Below are positions 36,760 through 48,824 of a stretch of DNA of 64,000 bases, in pieces. The stretch comes from Podocnemis expansa (taxonomy: Eukaryota; Chordata; Testudines; Podocnemididae). Location of the stretch: NCBI GenBank assembly GCA_007922195.1, contig ML681992.1, positions 400,075 through 464,074 of the forward strand, written 5' to 3'. Every line of letters starts with the position of its first letter. Position 1 is the stretch's first letter. Made by a program: the position numbers and the translations under genes. The notes below the pieces were generated by a model. It was not told where the DNA came from. It ran no database searches and saw nothing but the letters and a program-made list of their open reading frames with translations.

Positions 36760-37400
36760 AAAAATGAAAGGATTATGAGATGTGGCATGAGACTGGGAAA
36801 GTTGTTTAATCATGAAGTTCTAAAAGGGACATCAAGGAGGAAAGTATGGTTGCTTGCCACACTGGAGAGTGCTAGAGTTTCAGGGGACATTGTGGAAAAA
36901 AACAGGGAGTCCTGGATGGGAGAAGAGTATACTGAAGAGGCAGGGCATTGTGCATGGGCAAAGTTATTGGAGCATCTAAGGTCCAAGATGTAGGCAGGAA
37001 TGGTCCATGCAAAGCATTGAAAGTGAGGAAGGATGAGCAGTTTGACCTTGTTTAAGAAGATCCAACGCAGAGTAGATACTCAAACCATGGGGTGACCTGA
37101 TCCCAGCTGTGACCAGGGAAGATAATCTTAGCTGAAATGTGTTGAGTGAGGTAGAGCAGGAAGATCAGAATAAAGAATGTTAGAGGAACCCAGACAGGAT
37201 CACAGTAGGTGAGAAATAATGAGGACATGGGGCAGTGGGTCAGCAGTGGGGACAGGACGAATGCTTAAGATCCTGTAGACAGAGAAACAATAGATTTTGG
37301 CCAGACTGGGGCATGAGAGATTGAGGAAGTCAAGAAAGAGTCAAAGATGACCCAAAAGTTAGAAGTTCGAGTGGGAGGAGGGATTATCTACTTTAGAGTC
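36760..37400 (+). repeat. Old interspersed repeat, probably LINE-derived
   Basis: The G+A-rich order 'gcaaagcattgaaagtgagg', 'ggggtgacctgatcccag', 'gataatcttagctgaaatgt' and 'agatgacccaaaagttagaa' resembles a widespread vertebrate repeat that I recall but cannot name with certainty. No coding frame survives. Confidence 0.4.
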
Positions 37401-37469
37401 TTGTTATAATTCACTTTCTGACTTGCATTCTCCAGCCACTTTGGGTTTAATACAGTCACAAAAGCAATA

Positions 37470-37675
37470 CAGAAAAGGGAGATGGGGATGTGAGTTCTGT
37501 TGCTGGCTCTGGTATGGATCTACCCTGTGCCTTTGGAAAGGCAATTCTTTTGGTTGTGCTTCAGTTTCTGCAACTGTATAATGCGGATAATGATTCTTAC
37601 CTCCCTTTGTATAATGCTTTGATAGTTACATATGCAAATATTGTTGAAGAGCTAAGTTTTATTGTATGACATCCA
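37470..37675 (+). repeat. MIR-like CORE-SINE
   Basis: The stretches 'tgtgagttctgttgctggct', 'gcttcagtttctgcaactgt' and 'ataatgcggataatgattct' follow the MIR consensus order. Confidence 0.65.
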
Positions 37676-38051
37676 AAGCCTACACATAGGAATGATATTT
37701 AGTGCCCTAATCTCCCACTCCCTATCATACCAGGCAGTGTGACAATACAGCATCTACTATATAATTTAAGGTGCATATGTGTTCCAGGAATTAAGACTGA
37801 GGCAAACTATGTTTAAGGCTGATAGAAAATTAAAAATGTTTATGCCCAAGGAAGTAGTCTTGGAACTCGAGGTGTGAAAAATTTGCGGTGTGAGAGATGA
37901 TAAAAAAAAGAAAACCAAAGATGTTATAGGACAAACTTTACCTGTTTCTAGGCTTCTTGATTATATATGACCCTAGATTGCATGACATCAAAAACAATGG
38001 AGGCTAACTTCTCTGGAATACATGATTTGACACATCAAAGAGCTTTGAGAT

Positions 38052-38140
38052 CTTGTTCCTGCAATCTGTAAGCAGGCAAAATTCTCATTGACTTCAATGG
38101 GAATTTTGACTACGGTGGGGCTGGAGGATCATGCCCATGA
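38052..38140. repeat. Palindromic interspersed repeat, copy 11
   Basis: AAAATTCTCATTGACTTCAA and TGGGAATTTTGAC form an inverted core. The outer arms are decayed. Confidence 0.5.
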
Positions 38141-38694
38141 ATATATGACTTTATCAAAAAGTGTTACGTTTCTAGGAGAGACAAACTAGAAACAGAAATA
38201 TTATTGACTAGTTAAAGCGAAATCTAAAAGACTGAGCACAGGTTTGAAACCATGAACTCCTGAATGTTAATCACAGCTCTGACAATGACTCTTAAATATA
38301 TCACAGGCAAGGTTTTACTGTGGTGTAGAGAGGAGGAGATGTGAGGCAAGATGCCTTCCTTCTTCATATGCATTCCAGGAGTGAACTCCTGACCTCACTG
38401 AAGTAAGTAGAAGTTTTGCTGTTAATTTCAATAAGTTGAGCATTGTGCTCCCAGCAACAATCCTGTTGGGAAGCTCCAGGCTAATGCCATTCATGGTGGA
38501 GCTAACTTCACAAGAATGTGCGACACAGAGGGATTTACATATTTTATGCTGTCAAAGGGGTTTGAAGCTGCCAGTTCCGATGAGGAGGAATTCTGGTTGA
38601 GTTAGCTGGAATTCTTGCTGAGGTCACTGCTGCAGTCCATAGCCTATCCCCTCAGGCATGGTTTTAGAAACACACCTACTATGGGTACTGTGAG

Positions 38695-38882
38695 GCTTGT
38701 TAATGTTCACAAAATTCTTTAGAGATGAAAAGTGCTAAGTAAATTATGAAGTATGAATACCACTATGGATTGATACATTTTATATTACCCATTTCTTTTT
38801 TGTTCTGTGTTCATTCAGTATCTAGCACAAGGAGGTCCACAGATGGAGTTCCTTGGTGCTGTGATCATACCAATAATAAAAC
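38695..38882 (+). repeat. MIR-like SINE 3' half
   Basis: 'gatgaaaagtgctaagtaaa' and then 'tatctagcacaaggaggtcc' leading to 'accaataataaaacc' match the tail of amniote MIR-type SINEs. Confidence 0.5.
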
Positions 38883-40564
38883 CAGGATCTCTTTGTAACT
38901 TGCATGCAGGCAGATTCTCCTCTCTCTCCTTCTGCCATTTATGTCAAAGTCAAACTTAAATACACATTTTAACTTTGTAAATGAACCCATTGCTAACTTC
39001 TGCTGAGACAATTAGCAGGTGTCAGTTAGGAGAGACAATAGATTATGTACCCAATTACTATCCCTTTTCAGACAACAATTTGCAATCACCAGAACATGTG
39101 ATGAAGCTTAATCAAAGATTAGAACTTTTTAATTAAATAGGGCCTTTTGTGACTCTCATTTGACATTAATTACTGTTTTAGTTGGATTCTTTTTGATTTG
39201 TAAAGGGCCCTGAGCACTGCAAGAATTATATCACATCATAGAAATGGCTGATTATTAAAACAAAAAAGTTGTTTTTCATCAGCCGTCAAACATCCTTGTA
39301 AAGGAAACATCATTTCAAATGTTAAATGGCTGCCTTAGATAAACAGACCTGTGAGCTTTAAAAGCAAAATAGCAGATGGCACTTCAACTGACTTGCCTTA
39401 GAATGGGCAGTCATAAAGCACTTAATTGTAATGATTGATAAGGTCTTCTGTCAGTGCTCAGCAAAACTTTCAGGAGGCTAAACAGCTGGCATGAGGTACA
39501 TTTGGAGTTTTAACTAGTTGACTAGCCTTTGGGGGGGTCTTAAAGCTAACGAACATCACTGGTATTAATAGAGGACATCAATCAAAATGAAACACTGAAG
39601 CAGAAACTGATCTGAGACTTCAAGTAATATTTTAATTTGTCAGCCTACAGAGAGCTGGATAAATGTTAACAGCATTCTTGTGTGATGGCTTTAAATTCAA
39701 ATTTAGCCATGGCAGCAATTTGAGCAGGTCATTCTTTAGTGAGTTTTGCTTTTTCATGCACTCCGATTATTCAGAATAAAGTGAGTATAGGGACAATGAG
39801 AACCCTTATCTGAACAGCCTGCGTAAAGGAAGAAAATGAGAAAGGTATACAAGTAGCAAAGTAATTCATAACCCATAGGAAATGTATGGGTGAAGTTCAT
39901 GGAGGCATATGCCTATAGTAACTGTGCTTTCTAGTGGGTTTGAGGATGGTGCGTGAACAGAGGAGGGTTAGAGAAAACAGGATCAGCTCTCCTAAACCAG
40001 GGTGTGGCAACATAAACCTCACAATTCTGAACAGATACAGGAACTCCTCCCCTAGCCTGCCCTGCTGGCGTTTTCTGTGTCAGACTATTGGTGGCCCATA
40101 CAGGGCCCCTTCATGATGAACAGAAGGCTGCTTATCTATGCAGAAGGGCAATACCCATGTTGTGAAGAAAGTCTTATGTGGTGTTATTGCACCTAGGTGA
40201 GCTTCACTCTCAGAGTATATTGCTTTATTTTCAGCCTGGTTTTTACAGAGGCCAAGTTCTGACAGCTCCCAATGAAATCTGAAAATTGGACCTGAAGTTC
40301 TCTGCTCTGTGACAAGGTAGTTGGAGTAGTAATTTATACCTCAGCAAATAAATTAAAAACATGTTTTCAGTTACAAATGACACAAAATGTCTTTGAGTTG
40401 CGAGTCAGATATGGGTGGGGGTACTGACATAGAATTAGCTTTCTCCTCGAATTAATATGTAATTTATTTACCCAAACTAGAGTCATTGTCAGGCCACCTG
40501 TATAACACATTAATCTGTAGTTGTAGTAACAGCTAAATGGAGAACACTTGTTTGAGGGAAAAGA
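38883..40564. other. Repeat-poor intergenic segment, candidate conserved non-coding sequence
   Basis: From about 39040 to 39700 there are no recognisable repeats, balanced composition and many homeodomain-type (TTTAATTAAA, ATTAATTA) and E-box (CAGCTG) motifs. I infer an enhancer candidate; no conservation data are available here. Confidence 0.3.
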
Positions 40565-40805
40565 AAGTCTTGTGTTTAAAGCACTGAAGAGGATTATAAG
40601 AGATCTGGGTACAATTCCTCAGACTGATATACGGTAGCCTTCCTCTGTGAGCCTGGAAAAGTCAGTTCCTCATCTGTAAAATATGGATAGTACTTTTGTT
40701 CTTGTCTATACAAATTATAAACTCTTCAGGAAAGAAGCTGTCACGTATCAGTTGTTGCACGGTGTATGGCCTCTAGGTACCACTCGCATTTAAATAATAA
40801 ATAAT
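40565..40805 (+). repeat. MIR-like CORE-SINE, near full length
   Basis: 'gagatctgggtacaattcct', then 'gtcagttcctcatctgtaaa', 'atatggatagtac' and a tail ending AAATAATAAATAATAC match the MIR order from 5' region to tail. Confidence 0.7.
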
Positions 40806-42229
40806 ACCTCTAGCATAAATTGTATTTATTCCTTTTTCCCCCCACAATGTAGTCACCGGCTTGTTAGAGCCTGAAAATCATTATAGAAACTGGGGTAGCA
40901 AATTAGGTAGTTAGCAACCATCTTTCAACCAATTAAAGATACCATGGTTATGTTAATTCTATTCTTAAAAAGGAATAAATAACAATTTAGCTTCTATAGT
41001 ATGACATCTTCTTAAATGGACAAAGATATTATCATTCACATACACAATTTTCCTTTTTAATTAAGAAAGTTAGCATTTGTGTGAAGACAAAAACATTTGA
41101 GAGAATGTTAAATCTAGACTGAATACAAACAATGTGTGTTTTATTATTGAAGAGATACTGGTTTTTTTAGAAAATACACTGGGAAAGCACACAAAATTAA
41201 CATAGCATTTTGTATTCTTTGTATCAGTTATTTCCCAAAGAAAGCCTATCAGTTAAAATGATGAATTTTAACCTTTTCCAATTCTTCTAGAGAACATTCA
41301 ATTTATATTCTTCAGACTCTTTGCTACTTGTTCACCATACTAATGCAAAAATTATTGTTTTTGTAATATTTATAAAGATCTAGTTATAAGTTTTCAAGGA
41401 CGATTTCATATTTCTTTCTAATGTGAACTCTCCAGTATAATTTAAGAAAAAAAGGAAACAAAGTAGTGAACATATGGCATGGTTATGTGATTTAATGCAT
41501 TAATATTGAAATATAGTGTTATGCTGAATATGATTCTGATGGTCAATAGAAAATACAAAGGTCATGTTATCACAGACTACAGAAAGCTTAAAGACTTGAA
41601 TACCAATGGATTAATATTTCTATACAGTAACTTTTTTTGTTCTCTTGAATTCCAAAAATGTCCTTGTAATTGGCAATTTCAAAGCCACTTCACAGAAAAA
41701 AAAACTCTGTCAATATTACTGGGGATGGCTGAATCCACATAAATCCAAGTTTAAATCTAAGTTCAAATTTCAGGTTAGGGAAAATCTGAATTTTCACAAT
41801 TGTGAAGTAAAGCAGTTTCTATAACTGTAAAGACAAGCCTAAGTCAAAGAATTCTAGCATAGACTTCCACTGCTGAGAGAAGGACACAGGGATCACATTT
41901 AAGTCTGATAAAACAAAACAAAAACCCCTCATTGGTGCACATACTTCACTCAGTTGCACCTGAGCAAACTCCATGAAATATAAGAGATTGTACAGATGTA
42001 GCAGAGGGCAAAATTTATCCCATTATTTCACTGTGACTCTACCTATTCATCTTGCATATCCTAGAATTAACTTTTTAAATAATGGCCTCACATGCACTCT
42101 ATTAGTTGTGTTAACAAATGGCAGAGTTTATGAGAACAGACTGGTTTGCATGTTTAAATCCAGCAACAGTTGGTTGTACATATTCCTTCTATTACAACGG
42201 ATGGCATACTAGAATTGCATGCACAGATG
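40806..42229. other. Intergenic AT-rich DNA, no gene
   Basis: Short ORFs (for example 41506-41742 and 41973-42212) have no recognisable similarity. Confidence 0.4.
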
Positions 42230-42420
42230 ACTGTGTGCGCTCAAGTGGAAACAGGGGTGATTAGTTCTGACCCTGGGAGCCTGTCAGTGCCAACTGGCAG
42301 AGCCCCCCTATACTGTATCTTACATCAGTCCTGACGCACTCATTGCCCTAGTACACTGTTGTTATGATATATATCCCAAATGTATCAAATGTAAACTGTT
42401 GACACAGTGGTCTGCTTACG

Positions 42421-42607
42421 CAGGGGTGGCCAAACTTATGGAACTCAAGAGCCACACAAGTTGATTATTAAACCTTCAAGAGCCGCACTGAGCCATATAG
42501 CCATATACTTTTACATACTAAATTGCTTTGCTGACGTTCTTCCGCAAGCTGCACTTTTTCATTCAAGAGCCACATGTGGCTCCCAAGCTGCAGTTTGGCC
42601 ACGCCTG
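42421..42607. mobile_element. hAT MITE (187 bp)
   Basis: Termini CAGGGGTGGCCAAAC and GTTTGGCCACGCCTG are inverted complements with one mismatch, as in the hAT superfamily. Flanks TGCTTACG and GCTTAATG fit a decayed 8-bp target duplication. The interior carries AAGAGCCACA and GAGCCACATGTGGCTC. Confidence 0.85.
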
Positions 42608-43027
42608 GCTTAATGAGTTAGAGATATGTAATGATCTTAAAATGCTCTTGAGAGGCAGAGCATAAGAGCAGCCTACCTTAGGCAAAGAAATGTGTATTCG
42701 TTTGTCTGTGCATCATGGTTACAGCAGAAAACAGTTAAAGTACTTTTTCTTAAAAGGTAAAAAAGCCTTCAAGTGAAAGGAGCAGGCTATAAAACTGTTT
42801 AACAATCATGCAAGGGGACAGAATCTATATCCCAAGAAGCTTTTCTGGCTCTTGATGCAGAGACAACAGACGATGAGTAATACAAAGGAAGCGAAAAAGA
42901 CAACAGCCTTTGAGCCTATGAAAGCTGAATCCTCTTGGCTTGCAAGTCAAGAACTACTGGAAACTTAATGCGAGAAACATGTTTCAACAATGACTATAAC
43001 TTGCTAAAATTAAATTTTAGTCATTTA

Positions 43028-43381
43028 GGCTGTGTTCACACAGCACTCTTATTTCGAAACAACAGAGGTTGTTTCAAAATAAGAAATACCCTGTTCACAC
43101 GATGCACAGTTGTTTCGAAACAAGTTAAACCCCATGCGGGGATGAAACAACGTTGTTAAACTGTTTCGAAACAACGCCGTGCGAACATGTTGTTTTGAAA
43201 CAACGGTGACTTGTTTCAAAATAACTGTTGCCTGAACCTGCTATTTCGCTTTGAGCTTTTTTCCTTAATTCAAATTAACAAACTGTTAATTCGAATTAAG
43301 TTATTTCGAAATAAGGTGTTATTTCGATACAAGTTGTTTCGAAACAACTGTATCAAAATAACCCCGTGTGTGAACACAGCC
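43028..43381. mobile_element. Harbinger-like MITE with TTCGAA palindrome array, copy A
   Basis: Termini GGCTGTGTTCACACA and TGTGTGAACACAGCC are perfect inverted complements, flanked on both sides by TTA. The interior is filled with variants of TTGTTTCGAAACAA (exact at 43110 and 43334) and an AATTCGAATT motif. No transposase is encoded. The TTA target site suggests the PIF/Harbinger superfamily. ORFs here rich in Phe-Arg-Asn-Asn are by-products of the motif. Confidence 0.85.
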
Positions 43382-45720
43382 TTAGACGCCACATTTTGTT
43401 TTCATTTAGCTTTTTATTCATCTAATTGATTCTTGATTAGTATTTAAAAATCTGTTCTTCATTAATAAAACCATACTTGTTTTACTTCAAGACCATTCAA
43501 TTGTTGTGTATTAATGGTGTAGTGTGAGTACTCAGCTAACCTAACAGGCTGGTGAATAGGCTGTCTTTGGAGGTAGCAAACTTAATAACTTCTCTGAGTG
43601 TACAGTGAAAGGGACTGAACACAGTATTTTGCAGAATGGAGACCAGCATTAAATGTTGGGAACTAAACTCTGGGAACTCAGGAATTTGGGCTAACAGATT
43701 GTTATCTGAAAGGCAAGATTTGGAATGGCAGAGGCCTGAAGAGTTTGCTGGCATGGTAGACAAGCTATTGGGTCAGGGAACAGCAACAAAGCTGCAGCAC
43801 AAGGGTGAGCAACAGTGGCTCCCTGACTGCCCCCTTGTGGCTCCCTGGCAATCCCCTCCAGGGAGCCCAGTGTGCGGTACCTCTCCACTCTCCCTGGACC
43901 AGCACAGGTGAGTACTGGCGCTGGAGAGAGCAAAAAGGAGCTGGGTGATGGTGAAGAAGAAGGAAGGTGGAAAAGGGAGGGAAACTAGAGGTGGGAGAGG
44001 GACTAGGTAGGGGGCTAAATAAGAGGGGGGATGCCTGCAGCTGCAGATGGCCCTGGTGCCAAGCTCAAGCTGCCAGTTGTGATCATGCGGTTGCTCAGCC
44101 CTGGCTCAGGAGGGAGTTCTGGCTGTGACTGCCAGGCCTGCTTTGCTCAGATTTGAGTGATCTGACCGCAGCTGCTGGCCTCCTTGGTTCCCAGCCTAGC
44201 ATCTCAGGTGCTGCTGCTTATCTGGGAGCCAAGGGGGTCGAGGGCTTTTTGTCGCAGTGGCCCGGCCCATGTGGCTCAGCACCAGGTATCGTGGCTTGCA
44301 TCTGCCTGGCCCCCTACAGTTGGGAATGTGGCTGCCCACTGTCCCCTCACCTGTGCTCTGCACTGAGCAGCCACTGCCTTGGCTGCCCAGAGAGTGCACA
44401 GGGAGCCAGGCAGTCGCAGTGAGAAAGCCTGGCCCCAGATCGAGGGCAGACCTGGCTGTGATTGCCTGCCCTCCCCCCGCCCATGCCCCCCAGCAGGGAC
44501 TGCACAGAGAGAGGACGGGGAGCTGGGCAGCTGTGGCAAGAATGACCAGTCTCCTGGAGCTGGAGCCAGATGTTCTCACCATACCTACATGTGTCCCCCT
44601 GCTCTGATCTGGGCAGCCACAGCAGCGACTGCCTGCCTTTCCGCCGATAAAGAACTATGCCTGCATATATACAAAGGCTTTAATAGGTCTCCAACATTCT
44701 GATACATGTACAAAGGCTGTAATAGATATCCATGATTTCATAAATAGTAAAGAAACAAGAAAATAGGGAGCTTATTACATGGCCACTATTAATAAATGTC
44801 TCAGGAAAAAATAATATAAATCGTTCCCATTCTTCTCATTTAATCTGTAAAAAATACAAAAGTGTTACAAAATTAAAGTTTCTGTGTTGCAAATTTAGCA
44901 GACTTCAAAGTTCCATCAAATAATGGCTGCCTGCCCTACCTCCACCCCTCTGCACTGGGCTAGGCAGCCACAGCCACGGCTGCTTCCCTCTCTCCACACC
45001 CCGACATGTTGTCTGCATCTGCGCAGCCCCTTTCAACTGGGGCCAGGCATTTTGGTTGCAGTAGCCGAGCCTGTAGATCAGGGTCAGATGTGCTGGCCAT
45101 GGCTGGCTGAGCCCTGCTCAGTTCTTGGGGCCCCCATTGGTGTCTGCAGTAGCTGGCGCTGGAACAGGGCTGGGGTGAAGGGAAGGGGTGAGAACATAGA
45201 AAAGGCAGGCTAGGGTGAGTGGGGCAAACATTGTGGGGGTGAATGGAAGGGGTGGTGGATTGTGGGGAGTGAGTCTGGCAGGTGAGATGGTAGTCTTGTA
45301 CCCTGGGGTCTTGCACCCTGAGGTCAAGTCAAATTTGTCTCTTCCCTCTGTCTCATGCCTCTGCACCCTGTGCACCTCCCCAGAACGCCAGAGGGACCCC
45401 AGTGATACCCCTCAGCAGCCTAGGCTGGGAGTATTTGTAGGGGCACTCAGGTCCCCTGGGCCCGCTGCTGGGCTGCAGGGAATTGGAACTGGGGCCTATC
45501 CCCTGCCTGCTATTTTACCTAGCATCATCCATGGTAAAATCTCTTAATGTATTCCACAATCTCCACTGTTTTCAGAGTCCACCACAAAGTCTCTATTTCT
45601 GCTTGTTGCATTGCATGAGTGTCCGATTTTAGACAAAGGTGTTTCATTGTGTGTCCAACAAAGACTAGCAACAGTAAAAACTGGCATTCATTTCAAAATA
45701 AAAAAAATATGAAGGTTCAG

Positions 45721-47800
45721 ATGGCTTCAAAAAAGAGAAAAATTGAGGCTGAAAGACAAGAATTCAGAAATGAATGGATTGAATTGTTCACACTTATACC
45801 CACCTTGGCTGGGTTCCTGTTACGTTTAATTTACAATGAAAAACTGGCTAACAACAAGTCAAATCTCAAGAGGCAGTTTGCATACTAACATGCTTCATTC
45901 GCTGAGGAATATCCAACTAGAGATTTCAGGAAGAGGGTGATTGAGGAGCTACCAGACAAAGTAAAGCAGCGCAAGAAGAGCTTCTCACAATCAATGAAGA
46001 CACCAAATAGCACTAGTGCTGCTAGCTTCGCAGTAACCCAAATGATTGTGAAACATGGACATCCATTCACAGATGGTGATTATATAAAGGAGTAATTCAT
46101 GGTAGGAATAGAGAAATTGTTTGCAAATTCCCAAAACAAAAAGAATTCATTCACAAATATAAACACATGCCATTGTCTGCAAAGACAGTCAGGGACCAAT
46201 CAATAAAAATGGCCACAGACATTAGGAGCCAGCAGATCAGGGACATAAACTCAGTCCCAGCCTACTCAATTATATGTGATGAATCATGGGATATTGATGA
46301 CATAGCACAAGTTGCCCTCCTCTGCAGGTGTGTGAATTTCTGAGGGTCCCCAAGGAGAGCTCATTGAACTAATTTCCACTCAAAGGCCAAACACAGGGTG
46401 AGGATATTTTTACAGCAATTGTAGATTGTCTGAAGGCCAAAGAAATCAATACAAGCCACATGGTCTCTGTTACGACTGATGGGCTACTGAGTATGAGAGG
46501 GGCACATATGGGGTTTGTGACTCTGCTGCAGAAAATGTTGGCTCAAAAGGTGATAGTATTTCACCATATAATCCACCAAGAGACCCTTTGCGCACAAACC
46601 TTTCCATCTGAGATCATGGAAGTGATGACTCTGGTTGTGCAAATTGTCAACAAAATAATGGCAAAAGGACGGAACCATTGACAAATCTGCAAACTTTTAG
46701 AAGAGGTGAACTCTTAATATTTTGACCTGCTTTTATACAATAAGGTACATTGGCTATCAAGGGGAAAGATGCTGATGCGATTTGCTGCTTGTCTTGAAGA
46801 AGTAAACGTGTTCTTGCATCAAAAAGGCCAAGAATACACAGAACTTGAAGATCTTCTGAGGCTGCAGAACTTTTACTTCAAGGTTGACATCACCTCATAT
46901 TTAAACAGCGCTGGAACTAGGAATTTCAGCACCCGGGGAATGTCCAGAGCAGAATGCGTCCTTAGAATGAGTGGTGCCCGGAGCAAGTGGCGCAGAATGC
47001 TCCCTTTGATTGAGCTGCAAGATGGAGCCGTGCCCAGGGCAAAGCCCTACTCTCTCCACCCTTGTTATGGCCCTGCATATAAATGGCCTCAACAGAAAGC
47101 TGCAAGGAAAAGGAAACATAGCTCTCTCACTTTTGGAAGAAGTACTGTCATTTGAGCAAAAACTAAGTCTGTCTGCAAGGGACCTGGAAACTTGCTCACT
47201 GGTTCATTTCCCATCACTGAAACAATTTGAAGTGCAGAACAATGACCTTGACAATAAGAATCTCAGAGAGATGATTCTAAACATGCAACAATCATTTGCT
47301 GTGCAATTTCAGGAGTTCAGAGGGGAGAGGGCAACTTTAATGTTTATTTTGAACCCCCTTAATGCTGACATGTCTTTACTCAACTTTTCTGCTTTTGTGA
47401 GAGTGAAGCAATCACATTTTGAGCTGGAATTGGCCAATCTGCAGAGCAAGAAGTTGTGAACTTCAAAATTCAGTGGCTTAGTGCAGACACCGAAAATCTA
47501 GAAAGACAAAGTCTACCTTGGCACAGGTGGAAAGAAATGCATGATTTCCTCAAACAGGGTCAGCTTGTGTTTGATGTGTGGAATTCCTTACTAGACAGTC
47601 ACAGCAACCTGAAGAGATATGCATTTCCATTCTTTCCATTTTGGGATCAACATATCTATGTGAACAAGTGTTCTCAAGCATGAATTACATCAGAAGCAAA
47701 CTTTGAAGCTAACTGAATGATGAGAGTGTACAGTCCTGCTTGAAAATGAAGACATTATACAGGCCTTGTATTCAACAGCTCTTCAAAGAGACACTTAAAC
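45721..47800 (+). pseudogene. hAT transposase, Charlie/GTF2IRD2-like type, inactivated
   Basis: The frame opens MASKKRKIEAE and continues with a degraded BED-type zinc finger (YNEKLANNKSNLKR with the expected Cys lost). It runs through the RNase-H-like catalytic region including TSAASFAVTQMIVKHGHPF, SIICDESWDIDD-type and VTTDGLLSMRGAHMGF segments, then HWLSRGKMLMRF and ARDLETCSLVHFPSLKQF. It ends with the dimerisation motif YLCEQVFSSMNY. At least three frame changes, several stops and the nested MITE break it. The layout matches Charlie-type hAT transposases, from which the vertebrate gene GTF2IRD2 also took its C-terminal part. I see no sign of a preserved host function. Confidence 0.85.
46906..47075. 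mobile_element. hAT MITE (170 bp) nested in the transposase
   Basis: The sequence starts CAGCGCTGGAACTAGG and ends GTTATGGCCCTG, hAT-like termini with short complementarity. Flanks TATTTAAA and CATATAAA agree at 6 of 8. Removing it rejoins the recognisable transposase on both sides, so it is younger than the host element. Confidence 0.75.
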
Positions 47801-48324
47801 AGATATCATACTGAACCGATAAGTTAACTGGAGATTCTTAAGGATTTTTAAAATAATTATACCCAAGATGTTATAGATACCAAAACAAAAAAAAAAAAAC
47901 AACAAAAAAACAAAATCCAGAGTTTCATTGGTGTGAGCTTACATTCACAAAAACTGTTTTTTAAAAACTGATACCTAATTATTCCTATTTGTATTGAACG
48001 TATTTCCAGGCATATTCATGTCACTGCTGACATCTTAAGAGGGAGGGACACGTGCTGGGGGCAGGAAGGGCAAGAGGAAGCATCATGCAATGGAGGACTG
48101 AGTCATTAAAACACATCATACACCGTTAAAATGTTTATATGTAAATTGTTTTTTAACATCATTAAACATTGTTTTTTGTTGTTAAAAATCAACATGCATC
48201 TCTGTTCTATTATTCAGTTTCTTAACCAGGAGGCTACCCACTGCAGCTCTCAAAACACTGCTATTGAAGGAATTTTAAAAAATGGTTCTTCTTATCTTTT
48301 GGGTTGCCAACCCCTGCTCTAGCA

Positions 48325-48824
48325 CTTTTAGAACACATTTATTGGCATGTTTAGAGTTGAGTGCCTTGTAGAACACCTGAAAAAAAAATCCTGAATACCC
48401 ACAGAGGTCCCTATTCTGCCACCCTTCTCTCACTAAGCAACACTTTTCTTTCTGAGTAGTTCTGTTGATTCTAGTAAGACTATTTATAAAGTAAGGGTAG
48501 TTCTATATTAGTTAAAATGGAATATATGGGCCCAAAGCATTGACATGATCCAGACACTTTCGACTGCCAAACAGTATTTAGAAAGGTCCAGAATTTAGTA
48601 TACATAAACCTTATTCAGCTTAGAACCATGGAAAACATACCATTAAGACCATTTTTAACCTTTTTTTAAAATTAAAGATAAAGAAAGGAAAGGGGAAAAA
48701 ACAGTGGAAGTATTTGAAATGTAAAATATTCAATAAGGCTTTTAGTTTAAGAATATCCATTGTTACCTTTCCCTTTATTTGGGGAGAATTTTAGAAGGAA
48801 ATCACCATGTTTGACAGTCTCTTA
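48325..48824. other. Intergenic, no feature
   Basis: AT-rich sequence between the hAT element and the next MITE. Confidence 0.4.

Larger units (their letters stand above)
42230..43799 (+). repeat. Unclassified retroelement-like repeat, host of two MITEs
   Basis: The sequence between and around the MITEs at 42421 and 43028 reads like one continuous unit with an AATAAA signal at 43464-43469, then 'gtgagtactcagctaaccta' and 'cctaacaggctggtgaatag'. I recall similar sequence in turtle genomes as a repeat but cannot assign it to an LTR or other class. Limits are uncertain. Confidence 0.3.
43800..48316 (+). mobile_element. hAT (Charlie-like) DNA transposon, 4.5 kb, with decayed transposase
   Basis: The 5' end CAAGGGTGAGCAAC and the 3' end GGGTTGCCAACCCCTG form hAT terminal repeats. 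The flanking 8-mers CTGCAGCA and CTCTAGCA agree at 6 of 8. The 5' half to about 45540 is GC-rich and non-coding. The transposase remnant lies at 45721-47800. A MITE is nested at 46906-47075. The ends are shared with the 330-bp element at 1126-1455. Confidence 0.8.

Noticed and set aside
44153..45547. Cluster of overlapping GC-rich ORFs in both strands
   Set aside because: They fall in the GC-rich non-coding 5' half of the hAT element and show no conserved domain.
45721..47800. Domesticated hAT gene (GTF2IRD2- or ZBED-like)
   Set aside because: Several frameshifts and stops, the BED finger Cys is lost, a MITE is inserted, and intact transposon ends flank it. It reads as a dead element.
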